Assembly: GCF_004116335.1 (NCBI RefSeq)
Contig: NZ_PDKN01000001.1
Span: 124,001-188,000 of the forward strand
Origin: Candidatus Marinarcus aquaticus
GTDB lineage: Bacteria; Campylobacterota; Campylobacteria; Campylobacterales; Arcobacteraceae
DNA length: 64,000 nt
Direction: 5' to 3'
Part shown: positions 25,746 to 34,468 of the stretch, one piece after another
Position numbering within the stretch: the stretch's first letter is position 1
Layout of the letters: each line of letters begins with the position of its first letter
Notes under the pieces: generated by a model
The model's database searches: none
What the model was told of the DNA's origin: nothing
The model's input: only the letters and a program-made list of their open reading frames with translations
Program-made: the position numbers and the translations under genes

Positions 25746-27863
25746 ATGAGTTGTAACATCAAACTGGTACATAAAACGAAAAAACGTTATCGATTTTATT
25801 GTCAAGAGTTAAAAGGAACAGAGTATAATAGCTCCTCTTTAATTCACAATTTAAAATCAGTAGACGGTATCAACGCAGTACGTATCAATCAAAAAATTGG
25901 CACCATCATATTTGAACACGAGGGCGTCTCTTTAAGTGTAATAGAAGAGATGCTTGCTTCTTTGGATATGAATAAATATAAAACATGCCAAACATTTATA
26001 AATGATTGTATGGATTGTATCAGTGATGAAGAACCCAGTCTTTTTGGTGTAACACGTGCAGGAACGGCATTGGTCGCTGAACGCATGGTCTCCAATGACA
26101 CAGCGAAGATGTTTATTACTTCTTTGGCTGCTAAACCCTTGCTCATTGAAGGGGTTAAAGAGCTCTTTTCTGAAGGTTTAACCTCAAAAGTACTTGAAGC
26201 CACAGCTGTGGGTGTGAGTATTGCACGAAAAGATTATCTGGCTGCGAATAGTACGAATACCATGTTGGAATTGGGTGAATACATTGAAGAGACAACCGTA
26301 CACAAAAGTGATGATCTTATTAAAGAGTTGGCCAAACCAAACGTGCAAAAAGCATGGATAGAAGTTGAAGAGAAGGGCAAAGCCGTACAAAAATTGGTCA
26401 ATACAGCTGAGATAAAAGTGGGTGATATTGTAATTGTAGGTGCGGGTGATACCATCGCTATTGATGGGCATGTACTTTCAGGAAGTGCTTCAGTGAACCA
26501 AGTCTCAATGACAGGTGAAAGTGAACCTGTGGCAAAACAACGAGGTGATAAGGTGATTTCAGGAACGGTTGTGGAAGATGGCAGACTGAAAATCTGGGCA
26601 GAGTATGTGGGAGAAGATACTGCAACGGCACGTATTAAAAACTACATTGCCACTTCACTGAATGAGAAATCAGCCATTGGCTTAAAAGCCACAAAATTGG
26701 CTGATAAATTAGTACCCGTTACCTTAGGTTTAGCAGGTGTCTCTTATTTGATTAATCGAGATTTTGAAAGCGTGGCAGCGGTTCTGCAAGCTGATTATTC
26801 GTGTGCCTTGAAACTGGCAACACCGGTTGCATTTAAATCTTCGATTTCAAAAGCAGGTAAAAATGGTATCATGATAAAAGGAGCCAAAGCGATTGAAGCA
26901 TTAAACAATGTAGATACGTTTGTTTTTGACAAAACAGGTACCCTTACTTATGGTGACTTGGAAGTAGAATCCATTAACTCTTTTTTACCTAAATGGAAAG
27001 AAGATGATATTTTAAATCTTACAGCCAGTGCTGAAGAACACTACTTTCATCCCGTTGCAGAAGCGGTTGTAAAAGCTGCACGTGAAAAAGGCTTTGTTCA
27101 TATGCATCATGAAGAAGTAGAGTTTATTGTGGCTCATGGAGTTAAAACCATCGTCAATGGTAAAGAAGTAGTTATTGGAAGTCGACACTTTTTAGAAGAT
27201 GATGAAAACATTGATTTTTCTAAACATGAAAAAAAGATAGAGAAGTGTCTGCTTGAAGGTCGAACACTGCTTTATGTGGGCTATGATAAAAAATTACTTG
27301 GAACCATTGGCATGCGAGACCGAGTGCGGAAAAATGCAAAAACAACGCTACAAAAACTTAAAAGCATGGGTGTAAAAGAGATTGTGATGCTCACGGGTGA
27401 CATTCAAGAAAAAGCAGACTCTTTGGCCAAAGAATTAGGTGTAGATACGGTCTATGCCAATATGAAACCTACTCAAAAAGCAGAGATTATAAAGTCATTG
27501 AAAGACAAAGGTGCTAAAGTGGCTTTTGTGGGTGATGGAATCAATGATGCCCCAGCATTAATGAGTGCTGATGTGGGTATCAGTATGAGTAAAGGGGCTG
27601 ATATTGCTAAAGCCACAGCCGATATTGGTCTGTTAAAAGATGATATTGATGCGGTGGCGCAAGCAAAAGAGTTGGCCAATAAAACGATGAAACTCATCAA
27701 TAATAACTTCAATGCAACGGTGGGGGTCAACAGTTTGATTTTAACGGGAGCAACCGTGGGATTGTTCAGTCCTATTACCACAGCAGTGTTGCATAATGGT
27801 ACGACCATTGGATTGCTTTTTAATTCAATGAAAGGTGTCAATATAACTAAGAGGGTTCAATAA
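25746..27863 (+). CDS. P1B-type ATPase with non-CPC (SCA) membrane motif, FezB-like candidate
   Basis: In the 705-residue protein, residues 1-75 form an HMA-like domain without CxxC. Hydrophobic segments ahead of the actuator are weak compared with classical P1B pumps. The actuator TGES (256-259) is intact. The metal motif is Ser-Cys-Ala (352-354, in DYSCALKLATP) where CPC is usual. Phosphorylation is at Asp395 in DKTGTLT; FHPVAEA, LTGD and GDGINDAPALMSADVGISM are conserved. A divergent motif plus ferritin-like and small membrane neighbours suits the P1B-6 group to which the ferrosome ATPase FezB belongs. I recall that group name but cannot check the motif. Confidence 0.82.
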   Translation: MSCNIKLVHKTKKRYRFYCQELKGTEYNSSSLIHNLKSVDGINAVRINQKIGTIIFEHEGVSLSVIEEMLASLDMNKYKTCQTFINDCMDCISDEEPSLFGVTRAGTALVAERMVSNDTAKMFITSLAAKPLLIEGVKELFSEGLTSKVLEATAVGVSIARKDYLAANSTNTMLELGEYIEETTVHKSDDLIKELAKPNVQKAWIEVEEKGKAVQKLVNTAEIKVGDIVIVGAGDTIAIDGHVLSGSASVNQVSMTGESEPVAKQRGDKVISGTVVEDGRLKIWAEYVGEDTATARIKNYIATSLNEKSAIGLKATKLADKLVPVTLGLAGVSYLINRDFESVAAVLQADYSCALKLATPVAFKSSISKAGKNGIMIKGAKAIEALNNVDTFVFDKTGTLTYGDLEVESINSFLPKWKEDDILNLTASAEEHYFHPVAEAVVKAAREKGFVHMHHEEVEFIVAHGVKTIVNGKEVVIGSRHFLEDDENIDFSKHEKKIEKCLLEGRTLLYVGYDKKLLGTIGMRDRVRKNAKTTLQKLKSMGVKEIVMLTGDIQEKADSLAKELGVDTVYANMKPTQKAEIIKSLKDKGAKVAFVGDGINDAPALMSADVGISMSKGADIAKATADIGLLKDDIDAVAQAKELANKTMKLINNNFNATVGVNSLILTGATVGLFSPITTAVLHNGTTIGLLFNSMKGVNITKRVQ

Positions 27864-27866
27864 ATA

Positions 27867-28505
27867 ATGGAAAACGAAGCAAAAAAAATCACCATTCCTA
27901 CACTGGATTTGGATACAAAAAAAGAGATTGCAAAGATAGGAATGACCGCAACCATGGGGATTACTGTGGCAACCTCTTTTTATATGAAAAATAAGTTAAT
28001 GAAACGATTACACGTTGTAGCTGGTGCTGCGTTGGTTGGTTTTTCATATTGGCACCATACCTTATATCAACCTGCAAAAAAAGTTAAAAATATTTCAATG
28101 GTTTTAAAAGAAGAAGTTCTTGAGGAGTTTAATGAAAAGAATTTGGCCATCTCATTAAACAACTTTTTTGTTGAAGTTGCTATAACAGGCAAATTAACTC
28201 ATAAAGAGTTTGCACTATTTCAAGAAAAAATTGAGTTGTTAATGGAGACTTATAAAGTACCATCCATGAATATTTTACTTGATATTACTCAAATAGAAGG
28301 TATTGAGTTAAAAGCGTTATGGGATGATTTAATATTTACCATGAATCATATAGATGAATTAAAGAAAATTGCTATTGTTGGAAACAATAAAGTTGAAGAG
28401 TACACTGTACATTTAGCAGATAAATTATTCTCTTTTGATTTAGAATATTTTGAAGAGTATATAAAGGCAAAACAATGGCTTTTAGAGGGGAGACCTAGCA
28501 AGTAG
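27867..28505 (+). CDS. Membrane-anchored SpoIIAA-like (STAS-related) protein
   Basis: In the 212-residue protein, residues ~24-62 hold one or two hydrophobic helices (IGMTATMGITVATSFYMK and VVAGAALVGFSYWHH). The C-terminal ~110 residues follow the SpoIIAA-like/STAS pattern: AISLNNFFVEVAITGKLTHKEFALFQEKIE, MNILLDITQIEGIELKALWDDL, KKIAIVGNNK. SpoIIAA-like domains bind lipids or partner proteins in other contexts. It is the last gene of the operon, starting 3 bp after the second ATPase. It may organise membranes or regulate the ATPase, by inference only. Confidence 0.7.
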   Translation: MENEAKKITIPTLDLDTKKEIAKIGMTATMGITVATSFYMKNKLMKRLHVVAGAALVGFSYWHHTLYQPAKKVKNISMVLKEEVLEEFNEKNLAISLNNFFVEVAITGKLTHKEFALFQEKIELLMETYKVPSMNILLDITQIEGIELKALWDDLIFTMNHIDELKKIAIVGNNKVEEYTVHLADKLFSFDLEYFEEYIKAKQWLLEGRPSK

Positions 28506-28521
28506 GTACTCGAGGTAATAT

Positions 28522-28773
28522 TTAGTTAATAGCATTTTTAGAAAGGTGAACATACCAATCTTCTGTTAAATCATTGATTTTTAAATTATGTAGAATAATC
28601 TCTAATCCTTCATGCGTCATATTCAATTCTTCTATTTTCTTTTCAGGAATAAACAACACTTCTATACAGTAGTCAAAGAGTTGTTCTTCACAAACGATGT
28701 CCTCCATTCCCCATCCTTCTTCAAATTCATTTATAATAAAATATCTTTCATGATCATTCATTTTGTTTTTCAT
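28522..28773 (-). CDS. Small acidic cytosolic protein, unknown function
   Basis: The 83-residue, strongly acidic protein has Trp residues in EEGWGMEDI and TEDWYVHL, and no membrane segment. An AAAGG ribosome site lies about seven bases ahead of the ATG. It is convergent with the ATPase operon. I do not recognise the family. Existence is supported by the ribosome site, its acidic composition and the absence of a better frame. Confidence 0.55.
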   Translation of the reverse strand: MKNKMNDHERYFIINEFEEGWGMEDIVCEEQLFDYCIEVLFIPEKKIEELNMTHEGLEIILHNLKINDLTEDWYVHLSKNAIN

Positions 28774-28848
28774 ATAATACCTTTGATAAATTAATAATGA
28801 ATCTTATAATTAAAATACTTTCTTGGAACTTAAAGGCGAAAATTGAGT

Positions 28849-28876
28849 AACTTATAGGAAAAAATTCCTATAAGTT
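28849..28876. terminator. Rho-independent terminator downstream of the DUF4198 gene
   Basis: AACTTATAGGAA and TTCCTATAAGTT form a 12-bp perfect stem around an AAAA loop. On the plus strand it is followed by TTTT. It sits 31 bp past the DUF4198 stop, at the end of the feo transcription unit. Confidence 0.6.
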
Positions 28877-28907
28877 TTGAGTGCTATTTATTTGTAAGGT
28901 AGAACTA

Positions 28908-29705
28908 TTATTTCATTGGTTTAGCTTCGACCCAAATAACAGCATCTTGGCTGAGCTCTTTGCCTTTGTATTCTGTATCAGACCCCACTCCTAAAGCGCA
29001 AAATCCCCAAAATCCAGCTTTTGGAATTGAGAAGGTAAATTCACCATCTTTATTTGCTTTAATTCCCATTGTTACAAATGAATCTTGAGGTGCTTCGTAT
29101 TTGTTAGGTCCCATGGCATTATTTTTCATATCGGGGGTATTATTTATATACTCCACTTCTATTTCTGCAAATGGTACGGGTTTGCCATTTGATTTTACAA
29201 CACCTGTAAAACTTCCATGTTCCCAAATAGAGTAAGGTTTTGTTAAAGGAACAATTTCAGCTTTTAATCCTAATTCAGCATCCCAATCGGTTGGAGTACC
29301 CGCTACATTGATGACGGTTTTTGTAATTTGTTGGATATATATTCCTTCACCTGCTTCAAAATATGGCACGGGCTGCATAATAAATAAGTGGTCACCCATT
29401 CTTCGTGCTTTATATGATGATTCAAAAGCTTTTCCTGAGTTGTGTTTACCTTTCCAAGTAATAGGCTTTAAACTCTCTTTTAAATTTTTCTTTTTTCCTT
29501 TATTAATGACATAAAACTCTTCGACTCCAGCCATATCCATCGTATGTTCATCAGCAAATGGATGAGTAAATACATGTTTAAACTCTATTGTTTCACCTTT
29601 TGGCAATGCTGTATTGGGCGTATATACCATTTGAAAGTGTGCAAATGCCGATGTTGCTGCTATTGAAGCAGCTGCTAATGTACTGATTATTAACTTTTTT
29701 GTCAT
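28908..29705 (-). CDS. Periplasmic DUF4198-family protein of the feo locus
   Basis: The 265-residue exported protein has a signal peptide ending ATSAFAHF. It shows the DUF4198 layout: HFQMVYTPN at the mature N-terminus with an exposed His, THPFADEHTMDM, a carboxypeptidase-like β-domain (GSFTGVVKSNGKPVPFAEIEVEYIN), and the C-terminal GFWGFCALG. DUF4198 proteins accompany metal (nickel, cobalt, iron) uptake systems and are thought to bind or deliver metal in the periplasm. The position downstream of feoB suggests ferrous iron here. Confidence 0.8.
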   Translation of the reverse strand: MTKKLIISTLAAASIAATSAFAHFQMVYTPNTALPKGETIEFKHVFTHPFADEHTMDMAGVEEFYVINKGKKKNLKESLKPITWKGKHNSGKAFESSYKARRMGDHLFIMQPVPYFEAGEGIYIQQITKTVINVAGTPTDWDAELGLKAEIVPLTKPYSIWEHGSFTGVVKSNGKPVPFAEIEVEYINNTPDMKNNAMGPNKYEAPQDSFVTMGIKANKDGEFTFSIPKAGFWGFCALGVGSDTEYKGKELSQDAVIWVEAKPMK

Positions 29706-29760
29706 TTTTTTTCCTTTATGTGTATAAATGAAGTACCGTGTTAAGTGTACTTTATAGTGA

Positions 29761-30060
29761 TTACTCAGTAATTTCTGAACCTTTTACATGTACTTGGTGA
29801 CCTTCTCCTGCATCAAATACAGCACTGTATGATCCTATAGGTTTTTTAAATGTGACTTCACTGTCTTCATTCATTTTTGTTTCAAAAGTTTTTTTACCAT
29901 CTTCTAAAATATGAAATTTAACACCACTTGCACTGCTTCCATCGCTGAAACCTCCTTCGCAAGTGATGGTACCATCACCATTATCAAAACAACTCATAAT
30001 CGCTGTATGAGCAAACACAGAACTAGCTAAAAAAGCTAAACCAATTAAAATTTTTTTCAT
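29761..30060 (-). CDS. Small periplasmic protein of the feo operon
   Basis: The 99-residue exported protein has a signal peptide (MKKILIGLAFLASSVFA) and an N-terminal HTAIMSCFDNGDGTITCEGGFSDGS segment with a Cys pair and a mature N-terminal His, and ends with a DAGEGHQVHVKG motif. The His-first mature end and GEGH motif resemble small metal-uptake partner proteins found with DUF4198 genes (NikL-like). Its start overlaps feoB by 4 bp, so it is part of the operon. Metal delivery to FeoB is inferred. Confidence 0.72.
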   Translation of the reverse strand: MKKILIGLAFLASSVFAHTAIMSCFDNGDGTITCEGGFSDGSSASGVKFHILEDGKKTFETKMNEDSEVTFKKPIGSYSAVFDAGEGHQVHVKGSEITE

Positions 30061-32579
30061 CTATTTTCTCCTATATTAAAATTGTTTTCGTAAACGTTGT
30101 ATTGTCCTTTTGCTTTGGATTGTATTCCTCCTTTCCAGTTGATGTTTTTAGTTGGGAACAGACCAATAATAAGTGCTATAAGCACAACTGTTATGTAAAA
30201 ATAAATCATCGCCTCAACACCACTCCAGTTATTAAATGAACCCAAACTAAATATAACAGATGAGATGATAATTCCTAAAAATACAGGAAAAAATATAGCA
30301 AACAGCATCCATTTGTAACTGTTAGTTTGCATTTTTACTACAATCATCGTTGCAATACAAGGTGGTGTTAATATCATAAAAATGATAATAGCCACAGCAT
30401 GCAAAGGGGTATAGCCGCTGTTAAGTGCCATTGCTTCTTCTGCTCTCATATCATCTGCTTTATTATTTTCATAGATAGAACCAAGCGTTGCAACAGCGCT
30501 CTCTCTTGCAGCAAAAGAACTGAGAAAAGCAACATTGATTTTCCAGTCAAATCCTGCATAACGTGTTAGAGGTTCTATAGATCTTCCCGCCATACCTAAA
30601 AGTGAACTTTCAACTTTGTCGTTTTTCATCCCTCTTAAAATTCTTTTTCTTTGAGTGGAGAGTGTTCTTAACGCTTTGTTGACTTTTTTGGCTTCTTTGT
30701 CTCTTTTGGGTTTAATAAATTTAAAAGATGAGGGATTGATTTCACGATACTCATTATCCACATCTTCAGCTCCTTCACGAGAGCTTGTAACCATTCTTTT
30801 AGCTCTGTATCCATCATAATAGTTTAATAGTGTCGATACCTTTTGTTTGGTATCTACTTCGTTATAATAGCTACTGGATTTCACTTTTTTATCAAAAGTT
30901 TGAAGTGCTTTTGTTCCTTGTGCTTCATATACTTTCATGGCATTTTCATCAAGTCCAGGAAATTGAAGCATCGCAAATAGTACAATAGCAACTGCTAGCA
31001 CAATGGTCACAACTTTTTTAATGTATAACCATACTCTTTGAAATGCTCTGATGATAACCCCTTTAAAAGTGGGTAGATGATAAGGCGGAAGTTCCATTAA
31101 AAAAGGAGCAGTTTCTCGAGTGCTTAAAATAGTGGCGGTAATGATTCTTGCTACAATCATGGCTATAAAAAGTGTGATGGTAGAGATAAAAAACATCATA
31201 ATAGCCATATCAGGTTTGAAAAAGGCACCTAAAAGAAGAGTATAAAAAGGCACTTTCGCCAAACAATTCATGTATGGAACAGAAAGAATGGTTGCCATTC
31301 TTGCTCTGTCATCTGCAATTCCTTTGGTTGCCATTACTCCTGGTACTGCACATCCACCAACCATAGCACCTCCTAAAACAAGAGGAAGAGTTGATTGTCC
31401 ATGCAGACCAAAACGTTTGAAAACCCTGTCTAAAATAAAGGCCATTCTTGGCATATAGCCCACATCTTCCATGATGGCAATAAGTGCAAAGAGAATAAAA
31501 AAGATGGGAAGATAGTTCATGAGAGCATTTCCACTGTTGACCATCCAAATACCAAAATCGGTGATCATCGGAACATCAATAAAATCAGCAGCAGGTAAAA
31601 TATCAATAACCAAGTTTTTAAAAGCAGCTAGTATAGGCCAAGTATAATCGGTAAGTTTGTATCCACCCACAATGGAAATTTCATAAACTAAAAACATAAA
31701 AAGAATCAAAATAGGTAAAGCCAGAAATCGATTTAAAATAATCTTATCGGCCTTATCTGTTAAAGTTGCTTTTCCTAAATTTTTCTCTTTGATGGCATTG
31801 TGGTGTATTATATCTGCTGATTCATATCTGTAGGATGCCAAAAAGGATGGGGCATCTTTATCATATTTTTCATGAAATAATTTCTCTTGATTTTTGATAT
31901 ACTCATCTATATCATTGAACTCTGTTTTTAAATGGGAAATAATGGAACTGTCACCTTCTAAAGCTTTAATAGCAAGCCATCTTTTATTTAAAACAGATTG
32001 TGTACTTTCGATTTTTTCTTCAATGTTGTGAATATGAGGTTCTAACTCTTCATAGTTTATTTTAAACTCTTCATATTGGTGTGCATGAGTTACCGTATCA
32101 ACAATCCCTTTCATGATATCTTTGCCACCAATACCTTTTGAACCAGATGCTTCTATGACAGGACAGTTTAACATTTTTGATATCTTTTTAGAATCAATCT
32201 CTATACCCCTTCTTTTTGCTACATCCATCATGTTTAAGACAACAATTACAGGTATACCAATTTCTAAAAGTTGAAAAGTTAAATAGAGATTTCTTTTAAT
32301 ATTTGAAGCATCTACTATATTGACAATAACATCAGGTTTTTCATCTATAATAAACTCTTTTGCCACTCTCTCTTCTAAAGAGTATGAACTAAAAGAGTAG
32401 GTCCCGGGTAAATCAACCATTTCAATTTTGTAGTTATCATATTTAAAATAACCCACTTTTTTATCAACAGTTACTCCAGGGTAGTTTGCTATATGCTGTT
32501 CAATTCCACTTACAAGGTTAAATATTGTGGATTTACCACAATTGGGTTGACCAGCAAGAGCTACTTTAATGTGTTTCAT
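30057..32579 (-). CDS. feoB: Ferrous iron transport protein B
   Basis: The 840-residue protein has an N-terminal G domain with GQPNCGKST (10-18), YPGVTVD, DLPG (56-59) and NMMD (116-119). Two Gate-type membrane regions follow, with conserved Cys segments GGCAVPG and SVPYMNCLAKVPFYTLLLG. FeoB is the GTP-driven Fe2+ importer of the inner membrane. It is longer than the usual 700-770 residues. A charged stretch of about 110 residues (542-655) lies between membrane segments, rich in Lys/Arg near its end. It lies 1 bp after feoA under the Fur-box promoter at 35.45 kb. Confidence 0.94.
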   Translation of the reverse strand: MKHIKVALAGQPNCGKSTIFNLVSGIEQHIANYPGVTVDKKVGYFKYDNYKIEMVDLPGTYSFSSYSLEERVAKEFIIDEKPDVIVNIVDASNIKRNLYLTFQLLEIGIPVIVVLNMMDVAKRRGIEIDSKKISKMLNCPVIEASGSKGIGGKDIMKGIVDTVTHAHQYEEFKINYEELEPHIHNIEEKIESTQSVLNKRWLAIKALEGDSSIISHLKTEFNDIDEYIKNQEKLFHEKYDKDAPSFLASYRYESADIIHHNAIKEKNLGKATLTDKADKIILNRFLALPILILFMFLVYEISIVGGYKLTDYTWPILAAFKNLVIDILPAADFIDVPMITDFGIWMVNSGNALMNYLPIFFILFALIAIMEDVGYMPRMAFILDRVFKRFGLHGQSTLPLVLGGAMVGGCAVPGVMATKGIADDRARMATILSVPYMNCLAKVPFYTLLLGAFFKPDMAIMMFFISTITLFIAMIVARIITATILSTRETAPFLMELPPYHLPTFKGVIIRAFQRVWLYIKKVVTIVLAVAIVLFAMLQFPGLDENAMKVYEAQGTKALQTFDKKVKSSSYYNEVDTKQKVSTLLNYYDGYRAKRMVTSSREGAEDVDNEYREINPSSFKFIKPKRDKEAKKVNKALRTLSTQRKRILRGMKNDKVESSLLGMAGRSIEPLTRYAGFDWKINVAFLSSFAARESAVATLGSIYENNKADDMRAEEAMALNSGYTPLHAVAIIIFMILTPPCIATMIVVKMQTNSYKWMLFAIFFPVFLGIIISSVIFSLGSFNNWSGVEAMIYFYITVVLIALIIGLFPTKNINWKGGIQSKAKGQYNVYENNFNIGENR

Positions 32580-32580
32580 A

Positions 32581-32823
32581 TTATTCCTTTACATCCATCT
32601 CTATAAGAAGAGCTTCACTTTTTCTGATACTTAAGTTATAGTTATGGAGTTTTAACTCCATGGGATCAAAAAGAGGAGCTTCTCGTATAACCTCTATTTC
32701 CACATTATTCACAAACCCCATATCTAAAAGTTTTTGCAATAGTTTCCCTTTTGCATAAAGCTTGTTCACTTTTGCTTTTTCACCTTTTTCTAATGACGCC
32801 AGTGTTCTCATTTTACTGTTCAT
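32581..32823 (-). CDS. feoA: Ferrous iron transport protein A
   Basis: The 80-residue SH3-like protein carries the FeoA core: SLEKGEKAKVNKLYAKGKLLQKLLDMGFVNNVEIEVIREAPLFDPMELKLHNYNLSIRKSEA. FeoA binds FeoB and supports iron transport. It follows the ABC permease gene by 9 bp and precedes feoB by 1 bp. Confidence 0.9.
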   Translation of the reverse strand: MNSKMRTLASLEKGEKAKVNKLYAKGKLLQKLLDMGFVNNVEIEVIREAPLFDPMELKLHNYNLSIRKSEALLIEMDVKE

Positions 32824-32832
32824 GGTTTCTCC

Positions 32833-34467
32833 TTATTTAAAAATTTTTTCATCAATTTTATTGAAATCTTTGTCAAATACTGCGGCGTGATATTTTATGT
32901 GATCGTCATATCTTACTAAGTAATATTTGGGGTTTGAGATAAACAGAAGTTTCATCTTTTTATAGTCAAAACCTTCTATATCAATTTTTTTAAACTTGAG
33001 TGTTTGATAATCTAAAATATAAAAGTTACTTTTACTGTCTATGGCAAAACCAGCAAGTCCCCTCTTTTTATTTTCACTTATTTTCATAAATTTAAGCTCT
33101 ATGCCATCGGGATACTTTATATGATTTAAGTAGAGGGTGTTGTCATATCGGTTGAGTCTAAAAAGTTTATTATTTGAATCCAACATAAAATAACCCAAAT
33201 CAAAAGGCTTCATATTGGTAGCTTTCCCCCAAACATTTTTTATGGGAAAGGTAATCTCGTGTGTAAGAGGTAACTGAATCATCTCTTCTATTAAATGAGT
33301 ATGAGTATTGTTTTGAGATTCATCATGTTCAATATGGTCAAGTTCATAAAAATCAATCGTATCATTTTCAAAAGAGACCATCTCTTCGGGAAATCTAATC
33401 ATACCAATGTTGCTTTGAGGATTAAAAAAAGGATAGATTTGGATTTCTTGTTTTTTTAATAAACTCGGATTATATGAGAAACTGAGTCTCGATTCTTTAA
33501 TGGTTTTTTTATCATACATCTCTCCATCAAGATGTAAAGGAAGTTTTCCTTGAATATCCAAGTCTCTCCAATATACAAACGGCAAATAAGATTTATACGT
33601 ATTCATATCAAACGTCTCTTTTTCATCAGTGCCATATTCAAATTGATGCTCTCCAAAGTTTTTTTGATAGACAAACTTTTTTAAAATAGGAGAATAAAAT
33701 ATATAGTACTTATTAAGATTGTTTTCATACTTGTCAATATAGAGTTGGTATGAAAAAAACAGAACCGTTATGGTTGAAATAAAGATGGAAAATTTAAATA
33801 TAAAGCTCTTTAATCTCTGTTCTTTAATACTGTAAAAACTATCAAGTGACACAAACAACAGTATCAATGCAATGAATATCCAAGTGAAATCAATCGATGA
33901 AAAGGTGGTTTTATGAAACACAAAAATAAGCAACAGTGTTATAAAGAGTTTGAGTGTACTTATAATTGCATTTTTTTCAATAACCGCACTGGATATACCC
34001 AGATAAACAATAATGGAACCCAAGAAATAAAAAGAGGTGTCTTTCACAGAGACCATTCCTATCTCTAAAGGGTAGTAAAAAGAGACAATCATCACAATAG
34101 TCAAAGTCAAAAGTAAACTTAAAATAAAGATATAGAAAATACCAATAAACAGGTGTAAAAACAGAGATCGTTTTAATGAGATGGGTAAGTGAGTCATGAT
34201 TTTGATTCTGTTTTTGATTTTTTCAGGAACAAATTGAAATACAGCAACAGCAAAACCAATGATATAAAAGAGATACGATAGAGACTCATAAGGTTTTTGT
34301 TCTAAAGAAGCAAATCTATACCACATCATAGATTCAGGTTCAACTGTAGAGAATTGAAAATTCAAGTTGTACCAAAAATTTGCAAGAATAACAAAGGAGA
34401 CTATCATTAAAAGTAAGATAATAAATTTGAGTTTTAACCACTCTTTTTGGATAATTGAACGGATCAT
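32833..34467 (-). CDS. ABC transporter permease with large periplasmic domain (DUF4857-like)
   Basis: In the 544-residue protein, about six N-terminal membrane helices (15-245) are followed by a ~300-residue extracytoplasmic domain of β-propeller-like strands (FRLNRYDNTLYLNHIKYPDG, FAIDSKSNFYILDYQTLKF). From memory this resembles DUF4857 proteins; I am not certain. It is encoded with its ATPase inside the feo operon, suggesting a role in iron uptake or in assembly of the Feo system. It could also export a partner component. No known function. Confidence 0.72.
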   Translation of the reverse strand: MIRSIIQKEWLKLKFIILLLMIVSFVILANFWYNLNFQFSTVEPESMMWYRFASLEQKPYESLSYLFYIIGFAVAVFQFVPEKIKNRIKIMTHLPISLKRSLFLHLFIGIFYIFILSLLLTLTIVMIVSFYYPLEIGMVSVKDTSFYFLGSIIVYLGISSAVIEKNAIISTLKLFITLLLIFVFHKTTFSSIDFTWIFIALILLFVSLDSFYSIKEQRLKSFIFKFSIFISTITVLFFSYQLYIDKYENNLNKYYIFYSPILKKFVYQKNFGEHQFEYGTDEKETFDMNTYKSYLPFVYWRDLDIQGKLPLHLDGEMYDKKTIKESRLSFSYNPSLLKKQEIQIYPFFNPQSNIGMIRFPEEMVSFENDTIDFYELDHIEHDESQNNTHTHLIEEMIQLPLTHEITFPIKNVWGKATNMKPFDLGYFMLDSNNKLFRLNRYDNTLYLNHIKYPDGIELKFMKISENKKRGLAGFAIDSKSNFYILDYQTLKFKKIDIEGFDYKKMKLLFISNPKYYLVRYDDHIKYHAAVFDKDFNKIDEKIFK

Positions 34468-34468
34468 C

